In this document: piece after piece, positions 49,057 to 61,639 of the stretch
How positions within the stretch are numbered: position 1 is the stretch's first letter
Layout: every line of letters begins with the position of its first letter
Origin: Cyanoderma ruficeps
Lineage: Eukaryota > Chordata > Aves > Passeriformes > Timaliidae
Direction of reading: 5' to 3'
DNA: 64,000 nt
Assembly (NCBI GenBank): GCA_008694505.1
Contig: VZDJ01000623.1
Span: 17,603,754 to 17,667,753, forward strand
The notes under the pieces: model-generated
What the model was told of the DNA's origin: nothing
The model's input: the letters and a program-made list of their open reading frames with translations, nothing else
Databases searched by the model: none
Made by a program: the position numbers and the translations under genes

Positions 49057-51073
49057 GAGATGGGGAAAAAACTACCTCTACTGTTAGGATGGTCCCATCC
49101 AAACTGGATTTTTCTACTCCAAAATGGGATTACCTACCTAGCCAAGTGATTTTAGGAGGTTATTTATTATACTTCTTCCTCTTTCATTCTCAAAACAGCT
49201 GAATGCTGTCAGCTCATACTGGAAGTAAGTAAAGTGATCAAACATATACATTAGCTGTAGCATGGAAAAAAACTGAATAAATGGTTAAAAGTTTGGCACT
49301 GTTATAAGTAACTGAAGGCAGGATATTAAAATGAAGAATTTCAAGTAGCCTTGCCTATAAATGGCTCTTCTGTAGTAAATAAATATACTGTATAAATATG
49401 AATAGTATATAAATACCAAAATACACAACAGCATGCTCACACATGCACACACACATTATTTGACACATCAAAGAATACACATTTTAAAAGACTGAAATGC
49501 AACAAATTTGTTCGTAAATGAAAAGTATATCTAAGATCCTTCTAAAGGACTTTTCCTTACCACCGTTGTTCCTTTTTCCATTTGGTCCATGTAAATCAGT
49601 CACCTGTTAAAAAAATCTCCTAAAAATGTTTGGTTTTTTTCTGTTCACCAGGAAAGGTTCTGAGAACTTAAAAAGCTCCCTGTGAAACATTTTTTGTTTT
49701 GTTTTAAAGGCATTTCTAAGCCCCATTTCCCCAGTGCAGGACACACTATGACATGGGATGCTCTAGATGGGATCCCAGCTCTGCCTTGGGGAGACCCTCA
49801 CACATCATGTGATCAAACCAATGTTGAGACAGCACACACCTCTTCACTGTCCTGTAGTACAGGATATAGGTCTGTGTCATTCACATAGGTTCACAAAACT
49901 GTCTTGCAAAGGTGAGGGCCTTAAAAAACTCAGACTATGTGGCAGGATAGCACCACGCACATATAAATAGAAAAAGCATTAAAACAGGGCTCAGGAAGAC
50001 TGAATTGTGTCCCTGGTGTGATAAGTCCTGCTGAGTGACCTTCACAGTCACTTCAGTCCCTTGTACTTCAGTTTCCTAAGCTGTTAAGTGTCTCTTACAT
50101 TTCTGACGTCTTGGTGTTAAAGATTTTTGAGCTCTGCAGGTAAAAAGCCCCCAGAAGGGTTTAAGCTAAGCAGCGTCCCTCACACCACCGCTTACTGTGG
50201 AAAACTCTCCTATTTTCTTGAAGGGGTGGGGTGGGGGGGGAAGCACAAAAATCTCAGCAGGAGATCATCAGATGAGAAAATCAAACCCTGGTGAACAGAC
50301 TGGGAAGTTGGTGTTCATCCTCCCTAACTAAAATGTATCACCTATAAAATGCCTGCCTCTGTGCTGGGCTCTCTCTAGTCACTGGGGAGAAATGGATGTT
50401 TCCAGAGCATGCTTCTGCTCACCACCATGAGCATCAAACCCACATGAGGAGATTTCTGCCCTGGGACAGTCTGTTTCTCTGCTGACTACAGAGAGTTGAA
50501 GGTATCTCAGTTATAGATTAATTTGAACTGAATGAGATTAATCCCTCCCAAAATTACTACAGTAAAGAAGCTGTATATCTTCCGAATATTTTCTGCCTTT
50601 CCCTTTCCAGCTGGTTTTGAATGCTTACCAGTCTGAGATCTCAGTATTACTAAAAGCCAGCTGCTTTATCCTGCTGGATGTTGGGAACTTTAACCCCAAA
50701 TGCAACTTAGGTAACCCTGAGTACTAGTCTTACATAGCAAATGTTTTGAGGGGCTCAAAGGGCAACGTGCTGCCTTGCTTTTATAACTGATGAAGCAGGA
50801 ATATCTCAGTGCCCCCCTGAAACTCACCATTCCCTCAGTGCAGTGAGTGAGGTTATGCTGTGAGGACTTCCTGGGAGACCCAGAAGCAGCTGCCCATTGA
50901 GTGCTCACCACCATCCTGACACCAAAGAGGGTTCATTTCAGGTGGGAAGACACCGAGTGGGAGTGGAGAAATAAACTGAAGGCAAAAGGAAAAAGCTGTT
51001 TAATGGGGCCGTTTCCAGGCTGTGTTGCTTTGTGTTTGGAGTGCATCTGAATGTGTGGCTGTTTGCCTTGCAG

Positions 51074-51220
51074 AGGGATGCCCTGGCTTGTGCAACGGCA
51101 ATGGCAGATGCACTCTGGACATGAACGGCTGGCACTGCGTCTGCCAGCTGGGCTGGAGAGGAGCAGGCTGTGACACTTCCATGGAGACGGCATGCGGCGA
51201 TGGGAAAGACAACGATGGAG
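51074..51220 (+). CDS. TENM4: Teneurin exon encoding EGF-like repeat 8 and following linker
   Basis: This 147-base exon has phase 1 at both ends; its first two bases AG complete a Glu codon. EGF8 ([13 protein letters not shown] through RGAGCD) has six cysteines. It continues into [15 protein letters not shown], the start of the cysteine-containing region leading to the transthyretin-like/fibronectin plug and NHL domains; the extra Cys in TAC belongs to that region. The acceptor is GCCTTGCAG, preceded by a UG-rich rather than purely pyrimidine stretch, and the donor is GTAGGA. The next exon should begin by completing an Asp codon (DGLVDC in TENM4 as I recall). I could not find it before base 64000, so the gene continues past the window. 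Confidence 0.95.
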
Positions 51221-53157
51221 GTAGGACACAAGCACATGTGATATGTCAGGCTTCGCAGAGCCTATAAACCTCTCACAGTGAACAGTCATCTGGGCTTGAT
51301 TCTGCAGGGCAGATTGTTTTTTGACAGCTGGTAGAGAACAGACAGCAAAATCTGCCAGGCTGACTCAGTCAGAGTGGATTGGAATTCAAATTAAATGGGT
51401 TTGGATCTGGAGTGCCAGGGCTGAAGAGGGATATTTGTTTATCTTCAAATCAAGTCCATATAGCAGAGTGCAGGCACAGGCTGTGCACCTGTCCAATCCC
51501 TCCACCCCAGCTGAGTGGCTCAGCAGTGACACGATGGGACCACCTCAGACAGCGGACATCCCTGACTGCTCAAACTTTGCCCTCACTGCCGGAGGCTTTC
51601 ATCAAGGCTCTCCAGTTGGTCACTACTGACTTTGGATGGATATTTTGCAGCAACTTAGGCTTGGGTGACTGATCCCCATGCCCACAAGCCATCCAATCCC
51701 TCTCAAACCATGTTTTGTTGATTACTGTTCCATATGTAATGATGTCAGGCATGTGAATAATAGCTCTCTGTAATGCAAACTTAATATTCAGAGTTATCTC
51801 ATTACAAAGGAAACCGTGGTGCAGTGTGAAGGTTTGAATTAGAGAGCAGGAGATGAGATATTAAATTTAAGGCATAAGGGAGACTGGATAATTTGTTTTG
51901 TTGTCACTCAGCAAAAGGCTTTGTAAACCACAAGTCTGGGCCAGGACCCAGACTGTGAAGTGGAGACTGCATTTTGCAAGCCTCCGTTTTATCATATTCA
52001 CAAGAACAGTACAGTTAAAAAAAAAAAATAATAGCCAAGCCAAGTCTGTGATTATCTGCTTCACAGCAACTGCGATCCTGATTGAATATTTAAAATACTT
52101 CTGCACATCTGGCATGGCAAATGGACCAAATTAGCCCTTTAGGAAAGATGGAAAAAATTGGGGAACCATACAAAGAGAACACACCACAAAACAAAGATGG
52201 CTTTTTACCTCATGTGGTACTGAATATCGCTGTTCTTGTCTTGTCTATTTACAGCTGACACAGGGCAGTAATAAAGGTCAACACATCAGATGTAAAAATA
52301 TAAAGCCCTGTGTAAAAATACAGTAAATAGACCCAAGGATAGTCCCAGTTTCCATGGAAAACAATAACCAGCAAAAGGCCTGTGAAGTTTTTAGAAAGAG
52401 AGGGAGGGAAAGAGTAATCCATCTTAACATATGATGTAAATCACAACTGCATGATATCACAAAGAGCATGACCAGACTCTGAGCATCTCTTTATATCTCC
52501 TGATTCAAGGGTTAACCTTTTTACCTGGATTACTCTCACCTTGAAATGAGCTGCCTTGCAAGCCTGCAGGACAGCAGATGTAGATGGGAGAGACAAAAGG
52601 CATTGACAGGTTTACAAGTTAGTGCACATCAACTACTAACTGGCATTTGGTGAACTTGTGTGGAGCAGTGGTGTGCACAGCAAGAACAGAGCAACTGACA
52701 GGTTGCAACTTATTGCCTTGTGGCAGCTTATTCATGTGCCAGAGCCCACAAATGGGTGTTGACTTTACTCTTGGTACATTCAAAAAAAAAAGTATGTACA
52801 TGGTGTGCATTACAGATTACAGATAATCTGTCATACACTGTGCCTTTGATTTGGCTATGTTACTGCTAAGGGCTCTCCTCAGCTGGGAAGTGAAATAGCA
52901 GAATACATTTACTTTATTAAATTCTTTTTATATATTTTAATGGGTCATTTATATTTGTGAGCTCAAGTCTAGAATTTCAACCCCTGAGATGCAGGAGCTT
53001 CAGCAGTGGTGAGGCATTCCTGCTTTGAAGCCTTAGTCCTTTTTCTTGGCACAGGAATTAAAATAGAAGTACAAGGACTCGTGAAGAAAGGCTGATGCTC
53101 TGCCTGTTTGCTAGATGCTATGCTGATTTCCACAGCAAGTGGAGATGTTTGTGTAAT

Positions 53158-53370
53158 ATCATAGCATGATTTAGGTTGGAAGGGACCTCCAGCAGTTTTC
53201 CGTTCAACCCCCTGTTCAAGGCAATACTGATTACATCAGGTTGCTCAAGGCTGTGTCCAGTCAGCTCTTGGACACCTCTAAGGAAGGAGATCCCACCTCT
53301 GGACAACCTGCTCTAGTGTATGACCATTCCTATAGTAAATGTTTTTCTCCTTGTATCTAATCATAATTTT
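53158..53370 (-). repeat. CR1 LINE fragment, minus orientation
   Basis: TATCATAGCATGATTTAGG, TTGGAAGGGACCTCCAGCAG and TCAGGTTGCTCAAGGCTGTG, through GGACAACCTGCTCTAGTG and TTTTTCTCCTTGTATCTAAT. Confidence 0.88.
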
Positions 53371-54010
53371 TCACATGCCAAATTATTGTTTGTTGCCTTT
53401 TGTCCAACAGCATCTGAGACATCCAAGAGTACCCCAGCTGACTTCTGGTTTCCTCTTCAAAGTAACTTGGGTGTCTGGTAGAGCATATATATATTTCATA
53501 TGTGACAGTTCCCTTTGGATTTCTCAGATATCCAAGGGCAACTCAAATCACACTAGGCATCTGTGTTCAGCAGAACTGAGCCCATTCACCACAAACATTA
53601 TACCTTGGGAAGCTGCTGTGCTTTGAAGAGCACTGAAGCCTCTCCAAAAAACATGAAGTATGTGGGTGAGCACTGTGGTTTCTCCCTCTTTTGGGATTCT
53701 ATCACATGCACTGGGGTGATGCATGCTAAGGCTTGGAGAAAGGTGGTTTATTTTGGTTCACCAGAAAGGATCCAAAAGTGGAATTTGCTTGTGAATGTTG
53801 GCAGTGGGTGTAGAAGTTCTTTCGTGAAGCTTTAGAAGTCAAACAACTGACCTAGTCAAAATGGATACCATGAGTGGTGAGAAAGAGGTTAATGGGTCTG
53901 TTCACAGTACCAAAGGGTTCACTCTGCCTGAGCTGATACCTGCTTCCTACGCTGTGGTGTCGAGTGTCTGCTAATCAAAATCTCTGCAGCCGGAAATTCC
54001 TCAGGATAAT

Positions 54011-54045
54011 GGGAGCTGAAGTCAGAAACTTTTTCATCAGCTCCC
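54011..54045. repeat. Perfect 9-base inverted repeat with nested small stem
   Basis: GGGAGCTGA (54011-54019) and TCAGCTCCC (54037-54045) pair exactly. Within the 17-base spacer GAAA and TTTC can pair around CTT. Confidence 0.88.
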
Positions 54046-54929
54046 AGCCTAATCATACCCTGAGGGAGACGGGTGCTAAATTACAGGGTGTGTTCTCCTC
54101 TTAAGTCTGGAGGTTGTTCAGATAAACAATGACAAGCTGAGCAGGAGTCAGAGAGAGACTTGGTGAAATGTAATCTTTGTTCAGGCTAGTGAAAAGTTGT
54201 TTCTGAGGGCAGATCCCTCTCCACACAAAAATGTCTTTTGTCAAAGCTAGCACTTAGGTTTCACATCCAGGTCCACTTTGTTTACACTTTTAAACACCAA
54301 GCCCATCAACTTGAAAGAAGCTGTAGTGAGTAACTGAGAGCAGGTGGTCATCCAGTATCAGTTAAGGAAAAACAGTGCAATGACAGAGCTGTAACAATCT
54401 GGGTAGAAGGGCAAGATTTTGTACATTTGACCCAAGAGGCGACCTGTATTACAGCAAACAGGAGGTGTTTCTTTAAAACAAGATGAGAAAAGTGGTTCTT
54501 GCCTCACTTCATCAGAAAATAACCTCTAATTCATGGCTGCAAGCACTCAGTACCTAAGAGTAGGTGTGACAGGTAGTACCTACGTGTCTCACCCCACACT
54601 GAGTGCTCTGTCATGTACTTGAAGAATAAGTTTGAATGTTTAAAAAAATGAAGGAAATTATCTTCTGTGACAAGTCCTAAAAGTGGAGTTAATGGCATTT
54701 CATAATACCATGAGAAGAGGCTGGTATTCCATAGGCTAAATATGGGCTCTGTTGCATTGGTAAATTCCTCTGTTAGGAACAGAGTGTACAGGAAAAACTC
54801 AGGGAAAGAGAGGATATTGTTAATTAATCTCATGAATATGCTGTTGAATAGCAAAGCTGTGATACCCATCCTTGTTCTGGAGAAATCATCTAACTGTTGA
54901 GAGCCAGAGTTGTACAGTTGTGCATTTCA

Positions 54930-54949
54930 ATGTCTTCACGTGAAGACAT
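54930..54949. promoter_or_regulatory. 20-base perfect palindrome centred on a CACGTG E-box
   Basis: ATGTCTTCACGTGAAGACAT is identical on both strands. The core CACGTG (54937-54942) is the palindromic E-box bound by bHLH factors such as USF, MYC/MAX, CLOCK/BMAL1 and TFEB. Function here is unknown. Confidence 0.4.
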
Positions 54950-55396
54950 GATCACGTTGAGGTGAAATCATGAGAGGACTACAGATGTTAAATTAAATTG
55001 CTCATTTGGTCTAAAAGTTCAACACAGTAACTTTACTTGATGGCCTTTTTATTGTTTGGGGCTTTTCCAGAGTAGCCAAGTGTTCCAGGTAGGGTAAAGC
55101 TTGCTGGTTCTCCAGGAACTGGAACCAACCCATCCTTTAAACAATTGCAGTTTAAATTTCCTGCTTTAAACAATTCAGTTCCTGAACAGCTGCTGAACTC
55201 GGTCAAACATGAATCTACTTTACTTGTGGAAGGCAAGAGTCTTTCTCATATGAAATATATGTCTGAAATAACAATGTTCACAATATTATCTAAATCTTCA
55301 TGTTCATCGGAGGTTTCTGTTCAGTTGCCTGCTGTTCTCCATTGCCTCTTCCCAATTTAAGTATTTCCAAAGGCTAGTGTTAGTGGTTAAGGGAAT

Positions 55397-55416
55397 AGAT
55401 AGATGGATGGATGGAN

Positions 55417-55457
<41 letters not shown>
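55397..55457. repeat. GATA/GGAT microsatellite with one unresolved base
   Basis: A 61-base tetranucleotide array, first GGAT-type then GATA-type, with N at 55416 at the junction. It is probably length-polymorphic. Confidence 0.95.
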
Positions 55458-57659
55458 CTCTTCCCAGTCAAATAAGGCTGGTCTGTCATAACATATATTG
55501 CACACCATTACATAGAAGTATAGAAACTTCATTTTTCTTAGCTGTCTGGTGAATGATCTTCTTTTGGGACTGAGAAAAATAAACCATCCTGTTTTCTTTT
55601 TCTGCAAGAATTGTATTAGCAAAGCTCCTTCCTCTCAATTTGTGTCTCATTTAGCCTAGGACAAACAGAGAGTTGCAATGTAGCCATGGCCCCATTTTGC
55701 CTTTGGAAGTTCAGTCTGTGCTCCTCCAGATGCTTCCCAAAAGCTAGCAGGTAGAGCAATTTGTATGCTTTCCTTCCCTTATCCTCCTGAACCAGAACAA
55801 CTAAAGGTTGCCTTAATCTCCCAACACTGGAGGAGTGAGCAGGTCACTTCAGGGACAGTGTAATTCAGGACTGGCCTCTGGGAGGCAAATCCTTGCTGTT
55901 TGTTTAACTGTACCACAGCCCACTGGCAATTCCACAGTGCCTTGGGCCATTCTAGGATCAGGTAGTGCTTGTAGTAAGGTGGAGACATACATAATGCTTT
56001 GGAACAGCAGCATTTCAGATCTTTGGCAAGAGAAATTTTGGCACAGCACGCTGGCCTTCTTAACACCCATGTGTTCACCGTCTGTCCACCACATGCCAAA
56101 TAGTGCTAGAGAGCTGGCAGAAGTCTGCACTGATCTTGGCAGTGCATAGGGTTACACCTGAAGGTAGTCTCAGTGTTGTAAAGTGAATAGTGAAGAATAC
56201 AGAAGAAGCCCAGAATGCAAACCTTTGTCTTTGCAAATGCTTGAGCTCCAGGCAAAGTGGTGGGATGCTTTCTGATACTTCCTTTTTCCTTTTTGCCCTC
56301 CTGCCCTGAGCTTTAATAGCATGAGAAGATTGTCTCCTGGGCATGGTGTGTGAGTTGTCTGCTTCCTCAAAACCATAAAAAATTATGCAATAACGTGCTG
56401 GCTACATTTGTGGAGGGAAGTATTGATATCTGAATGCACCTGGGAAAACAGCCCTCATAAATTAGCATTTACCATCACAGATAGATCCAGCCAAACAACA
56501 GGGTCATCTTGGAGGAACCACAAAGCACTACTAAAAGGATGAGAAAGTCTGCTGTACCTGAAAGATGGGGTAGCTGGTATAATTTGTTGTAAATCACCCA
56601 GCTTCTCTTCTTCTGTTCTATGGTGACTGTTAATTGACTTCTCCTCAAATAAAATGACCAGTTCACGTTTTCAGGTTTCAGCTCTTTGCTGATTTTGAGT
56701 AGGATGGTAACACATGGGCGTCCCCTGCGGCTGGTTGTTGGCAGCAAGGCTGGCAGGAGGGCAGCGTTTACCCAGGCATTCCAGCATCCCTGAGCAGCTG
56801 TTGATTGTTCCATTGGAGAGCATGATGTGTTGTGAACTGGGAGTCTAGCAGTGCCTTGTCTTGACACCTTGGGAGAGCTCCTGGTCCTTCCAAGGAGTCC
56901 TTAATGAAATGCCTTTGATAAATAGATTCAGAAAGAAGCTATGAAAGTGCTCTCTGTGTTGAAGAAAACCTACCATTGTCTGCTGAAATGAGTGAGCTAA
57001 CTTATGGGAAGAAGGCACTGCTGGAACACAAGATGTAACAGAACGTGACATGAACCAGCTTCAAAAAAGAGATCAGACACTTATTTCACAAAGCATTTCT
57101 GCACCTCTGAAGGTGCTTAAACAGAGTTTGAGCACCAATGTCACAAGCAGAAATTCAGGAAAGCTCTACCAGACCTACTTTAGCATCTGAGGCAAACTGT
57201 TGCAACTTCTGTGAGGTAGAAAGTCCTCTTAGAATCCTGAGGTTTTGCATTAACTCTACTCAACACACACAGAGTGCATGGCTACTTTCCTCTTGACCAG
57301 GATTTGAGAAACATGCCAATATCTGAGTTATCTGAGACTACTTTCCAAGCTGTTCTCAGATGATTGCTTAAATTGGCTTGGATTCAGTCAGAATATGTTA
57401 GGGTGCACTTTTCAGCAGCAGCTTAACACTTGCAGCACTTGCCAGGGAAGTGAGAGACCTTGGTGACAAGGATCTCTCAGCTGCTGAGGGTGTGAAACCA
57501 CTGTTCCCACCAAAAAATTGCTAAGTTCTGAGTTCCTTTTGCTCAGAGGAATCATTTTTGAGAGGTGCTTTGGCTCCTGAAGGAAGCAGTTTCAGGTACA
57601 CTATTGCATGACAATTGATCAGGTTAAGCAACTTGTACTTACCGCCCTGTTCAAATGCT

Positions 57660-58275
57660 AGTCACAGAATCAGAATATCCTGAGCTGGGGTGGGACTCAC
57701 AAGGGTCATCGAGTCCCAACTCCTGGCGCTGCACAGGACAACCCCAACTCTGTCGACTTTGGTGCTGTGACCACTTCCCTGGGGAGCCTGTTCCACTGCC
57801 CAACCACCCTCTGGGTGAAGAACCATTTCCTAATACCTAGCCTAAACTTTACCTGACACAGCTTCATGCCATTCTTTTGGGTCCTTTCACTGGTCACCAC
57901 AGAGAAGAGATCAGTGCCTGCCCCTTCACTTCCCTTTGAGAGGAATCTTCAAACCATGATGAGGTCTTGCCTCAGTCTCGTCCGGGCTGAACAAGCCAAG
58001 TGACCTCAGCCATATCTTATATGGCTTCCCATCCAGAGCCCTCATATTCCACATAGCCTTCCCTTGGACACTCTCCAATGGCTTAATATGTTTCTTACAT
58101 TGTGGTGCCCAAAACTTCACACAGGCCTTGAGGTGAAACCACCCCAGTGCAGAGCAGATCAGGACAATTTCCTGCGTTGCCCAGCTGATGATGCTGTGCC
58201 TGATGCCCCCCATGAGACAGTCTCTCCTAAGCTAGGAAAGGCCCTCAGATGCTTTGATCAGCTTCATGCAATTCT
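57660..58275 (-). repeat. CR1 LINE fragment, minus orientation, about 600 bases
   Basis: GTCACAGAATCAGAATATCC and GGGTCATCGAGTCCCAACTC, then TGGGGAGCCTGTTCCACTGC, AACCACCCTCTGGGTGAAG, GTCCGGGCTGAACAAGCCAA and GTTGCCCAGCTGATGATGCT mark a longer CR1 copy extending into former reverse-transcriptase ORF sequence. It is the longest CR1 in the window, and its open frames are remnants. Confidence 0.92.
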
Positions 58276-60740
58276 CTGAGATCCTAGGTTGCTTGGTTTC
58301 TATGCTGCTTTGCTGGCTGTTAAAAATCTGCCTGGAAAAAGGAAGAAGGCCATGAAACCAGCATCAATTCTCCAGAGCAATGATGAGCTATGGGATGCTG
58401 TGAACTTGTAGATTCTAAACACATTATTACAGCTCTGGTTTATGCCAGATGGTGGTGATTATCATGTGTTTTCTGTCATTTCCTCCTTCCACTTCCCTCC
58501 TTTTTCTATTTGGATGGGTTTCTTTAAAGAATGTAGCTCTCTATTAGGATGTATATTTTGCAGAGTATTTCTGTAGTGACTACCCCCACAGAGGTTCTGC
58601 ACAAGAGCCCAAGGAGTTCTGTAATTCAGATACTTGACTGCTATTACATATGACTGTGTTATTTCAAATTTGCAAACAAGTGCTGAACACTTAGGGAAAG
58701 ATGTGAGGGCAATTCCTTTCCCAGGCAGCCAGCAATCTAATTTAGCCAGGATACAGCCAGTGAGAAGCTTATTCAGGTGAAATCAAAACAGAGCAGGTGG
58801 GATAGAAGGAGGGAAGAGAATATGAATAGCTAACAGGGGTCACAGGCAGTTGACAGTTACATTGCCATTTTTCCTAACAGTTGTGTTTTGTTTCCCTTTG
58901 ACTCCTTAAATGGGAGTCAAAAGCTGCAATTCTTGTTGAACAAGTAAAATTTCTCTCTGCAGAGCACTGGAGCAAAAACCCATTTATTCCCCAAATCCAA
59001 TTCTAATAAATTGAGTGTCAGTCCTCAACTCAGGGCTGAACATCATTATTCCTGTAAAACCTTTATCAGCACAAACATCCACGTGAACAATAACTTGTTT
59101 GTGCGAAAGTACTGTGCCATTCCTGTAGACCCTTCCTCTAAACCAGAGTTTAGATTAGAATTGAAAAGAGTAAAACCCGATTTGCTCATGGCTAAGACTA
59201 AGACTGTTATCCTTATCTATGAGCATTTACATTTAAAATCTTTCCCACCCAAACTCTCACAGTAATTTATCCAAAAGCACCACAGGACAAGACAGTGTCC
59301 CCACAAAAGGTGATAATGTTATCTGATGAATGGCACAGAAAGGGAACTGAAAGATAAGAACTGGATGATGTAAGAGACACGATTATTTGTATAATCAGTG
59401 CATTTTATGCTTTTGTTACCAGTGGAAGTACTCCCATGGAAGACAGTGGGGTTTTACTGTTGTTTTTACTTCCTAGTTTTGCTTTGCCTAATACAGTTTC
59501 TGATAGGGAGTCATCCCACTGCAGTCAGTGACAAAAAGTGCCATGGTCTTTAGCAGGAGCAATCCTTGAGTTTGTCATGTATGCTGTCTCAGATTCACCC
59601 TAATCAGGCTCCTTATGCTCACCTTCCTCTGACTGCCTGTCTGCCTGTGGCTCCCAGAGTGCGTCACGGTTCACAGAATGCTCTCTGTGCACAAACAGGT
59701 CCATCCCTACCCATGGCCTGCCTGTTCCAGCCTGACACTTGACATGCAGCACCTGTCAGAGTCAGCTTAAACACATAATAACTCCTCTGGGTGCAGGTTA
59801 TTTGCATTCTGTTGGTTATGTTAGCATGACTGATTTTTGTTGCAGCATCCATAACTATGTAGAAATGCTCAATTATTCAGTCTCATCCAGTTAAGACACT
59901 GCCCATTAAATCAGCCAATACAATTGTAGGGCCATGAAAAGTCACAGCTAATTTGAAATTTTATTAGCTCTCAGCTGATCTTGTTTACTGCAGAAGCAGT
60001 GTCTCAAAATCAGCCCTTTGCTTCTGTATGAAGCTGTAATCCTTGACACCTTTTGGGGGCTGTGTGGCAGTGAGTGAGGAACTGCACAGGACACAAAGGA
60101 GAAATGAGACTGCTGTGGGATTTGTGAGCACTTTGCAGCCAGCAAATGCAGCAACAACTCAAGGACAGCAGAGATAGCAAGTAGCCCCATTGCTGCTAAA
60201 GAGTACTTATTTTGCAGGAATTTCAACATTTCTGGTTGGTTTGGGTGGATGTAATTTTTTGCATGCATCATACAGACAAATATCATAAAGGACATGATTT
60301 TCAGAAAGTGATAAGTCACGAACAGTGTTTGAAAGCCAATTTTAGCTCCTCTTAAATTTGGTATCCAGGTGACTATTTGTGGAAGGCAGTTATGATATGG
60401 AGTATCTCATGAAATTCCTGAATAAGGTCAGCATTTCCATCTGTTGTCATTATCTAGTGTAGCTGTTTTGGTAGTTATAGTGGGTGTTTAAAGTCAGTTA
60501 AAATCAGGTGTTCTCCAGCTGGTATTATGCAAATGTTGCACTCGTTAGGCCAAAGTCCTGCTCCAAGAAGACACATACTTTTGGAGTTCAGCCCCTTCCA
60601 TGAAACAAGGCTCCCGTGGAGAAAAAGCTGAACGTACACTGCAGTTACAAAACTTTAATGAGAGTTGTGGTTATTTCATTGGGTTGTGCTGACACTTCAG
60701 AGCCGTTTGGGAACAGATGTTTTGTGAACAGAAAATAAAA

Positions 60741-60780
60741 AGACAGTCTCTGCTCCCAGGGAGTTTACAGTCTAAAGCAG
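60741..60780 (+). repeat. L2-like LINE fragment
   Basis: TCTGCTCCCAGGGAGTTTAC then AGTCTAAAGCAG resembles the 3'-UTR phrase of L2 elements, in which 'aaggagctcacagtcta' recurs. The match is short and identification is by eye. Confidence 0.4.
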
Positions 60781-61639
60781 TGTTTTGAAGATTGGTGGAT
60801 TTGCAGTCTTTAAGGGAGTCAGAGCATCATTCTAAAAAAAAATTGCAATTCCACCCATAAGATACAAGCTAGATGAGCCATCCCAAAATAAAACTCATTG
60901 TCTAGTGATGTACAGAGTGCAGATTACCTGATAAAAATGGTCTTGGTCCCCTAAAATACAAAGTTGGCTGAATAAATTACAGCTGCTTTATCCTCAGTGG
61001 CAGAAAAGGAAGGGCTTCTGCTAAGCCCAGTTCATTCTCCTTCATGTCCTTCTCTGAAGGGAATGAGCCAGGGCTCACAAGATGGCCTGCAGAGGTGCCA
61101 TCCACTGTGATTTATTCAATGATTGCACAAATCTTAGTGAAAGATGCAAACCACTGAACACATTATTTACCAGATGTGACAATGCCTTGCCAATGCCTTC
61201 CTTTTCACAACAACAATGGTTTGATTAATCCCATGGTAACTCTAAGATTGCAAAAAGGTATTTATTTCATGGCTTCGTGCAGAGGAAGTGGGACAAGAGT
61301 TTGGGTTTGGTTTTAGCAAGACTGTGAAAGGACACGTATGTGTATATAGAATGCATAAATGTTCTCAAAGATGTAAAAATTCCTATTGCAAGGAAATAAG
61401 AAGGAACACAAGATGTCTTAAAATCTGGCTTAGTGACACGTCTCTGAATTAATTTGTTAATTGGAAGGAATCCATGATTGAAGATGTTTTTGTAAGGATT
61501 CCTTGGAAATGGTTATTGTATCCAGCCCTACTCAGCATTTTCATTATTGTCTCAGAATGTGGTTTACTTCTCTCCTGGTAAAATTTTCAGGTCACCTAAA
61601 GCTTCATTATGGTGGTAAATAATGTACCCAGATCATTTT

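Larger units (their letters stand above)
43656..51073 (+). other. Intron between the microexon and EGF8 exon
   Basis: This 7.4-kb intron runs from GTATGC to GCCTTGCAG. It holds an AT-rich possible regulatory stretch (45870-46100), an 11-base tandem duplication (47489-47510), an old minus-strand CR1-like region (about 48110-48480), a CR1 3' end (48877-49056), a short CA-rich run near 49438-49455, and a G-rich run at 50224-50240. No additional exon was recognised. Confidence 0.85.

Noticed and set aside
51321..51629. 102-codon open frame shortly after EGF8
   Set aside because: It begins 100 bases after the EGF8 donor but does not read the expected teneurin continuation (DGLVDC) and has no proper acceptor.
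55397..55457. Tetranucleotide array as a possible CRISPR or coding repeat
   Set aside because: Uniform 4-base period with no spacers; an ordinary microsatellite.
55835..56149. Overlapping open frames on both strands around 55779-56149
   Set aside because: The predicted peptides have no motif or splice-site support, and frames on opposite strands are typical of chance GC-balanced sequence.
57655..58279. Open frames in 57655-58279 on both strands
   Set aside because: Contained in the 600-base minus-strand CR1 copy.
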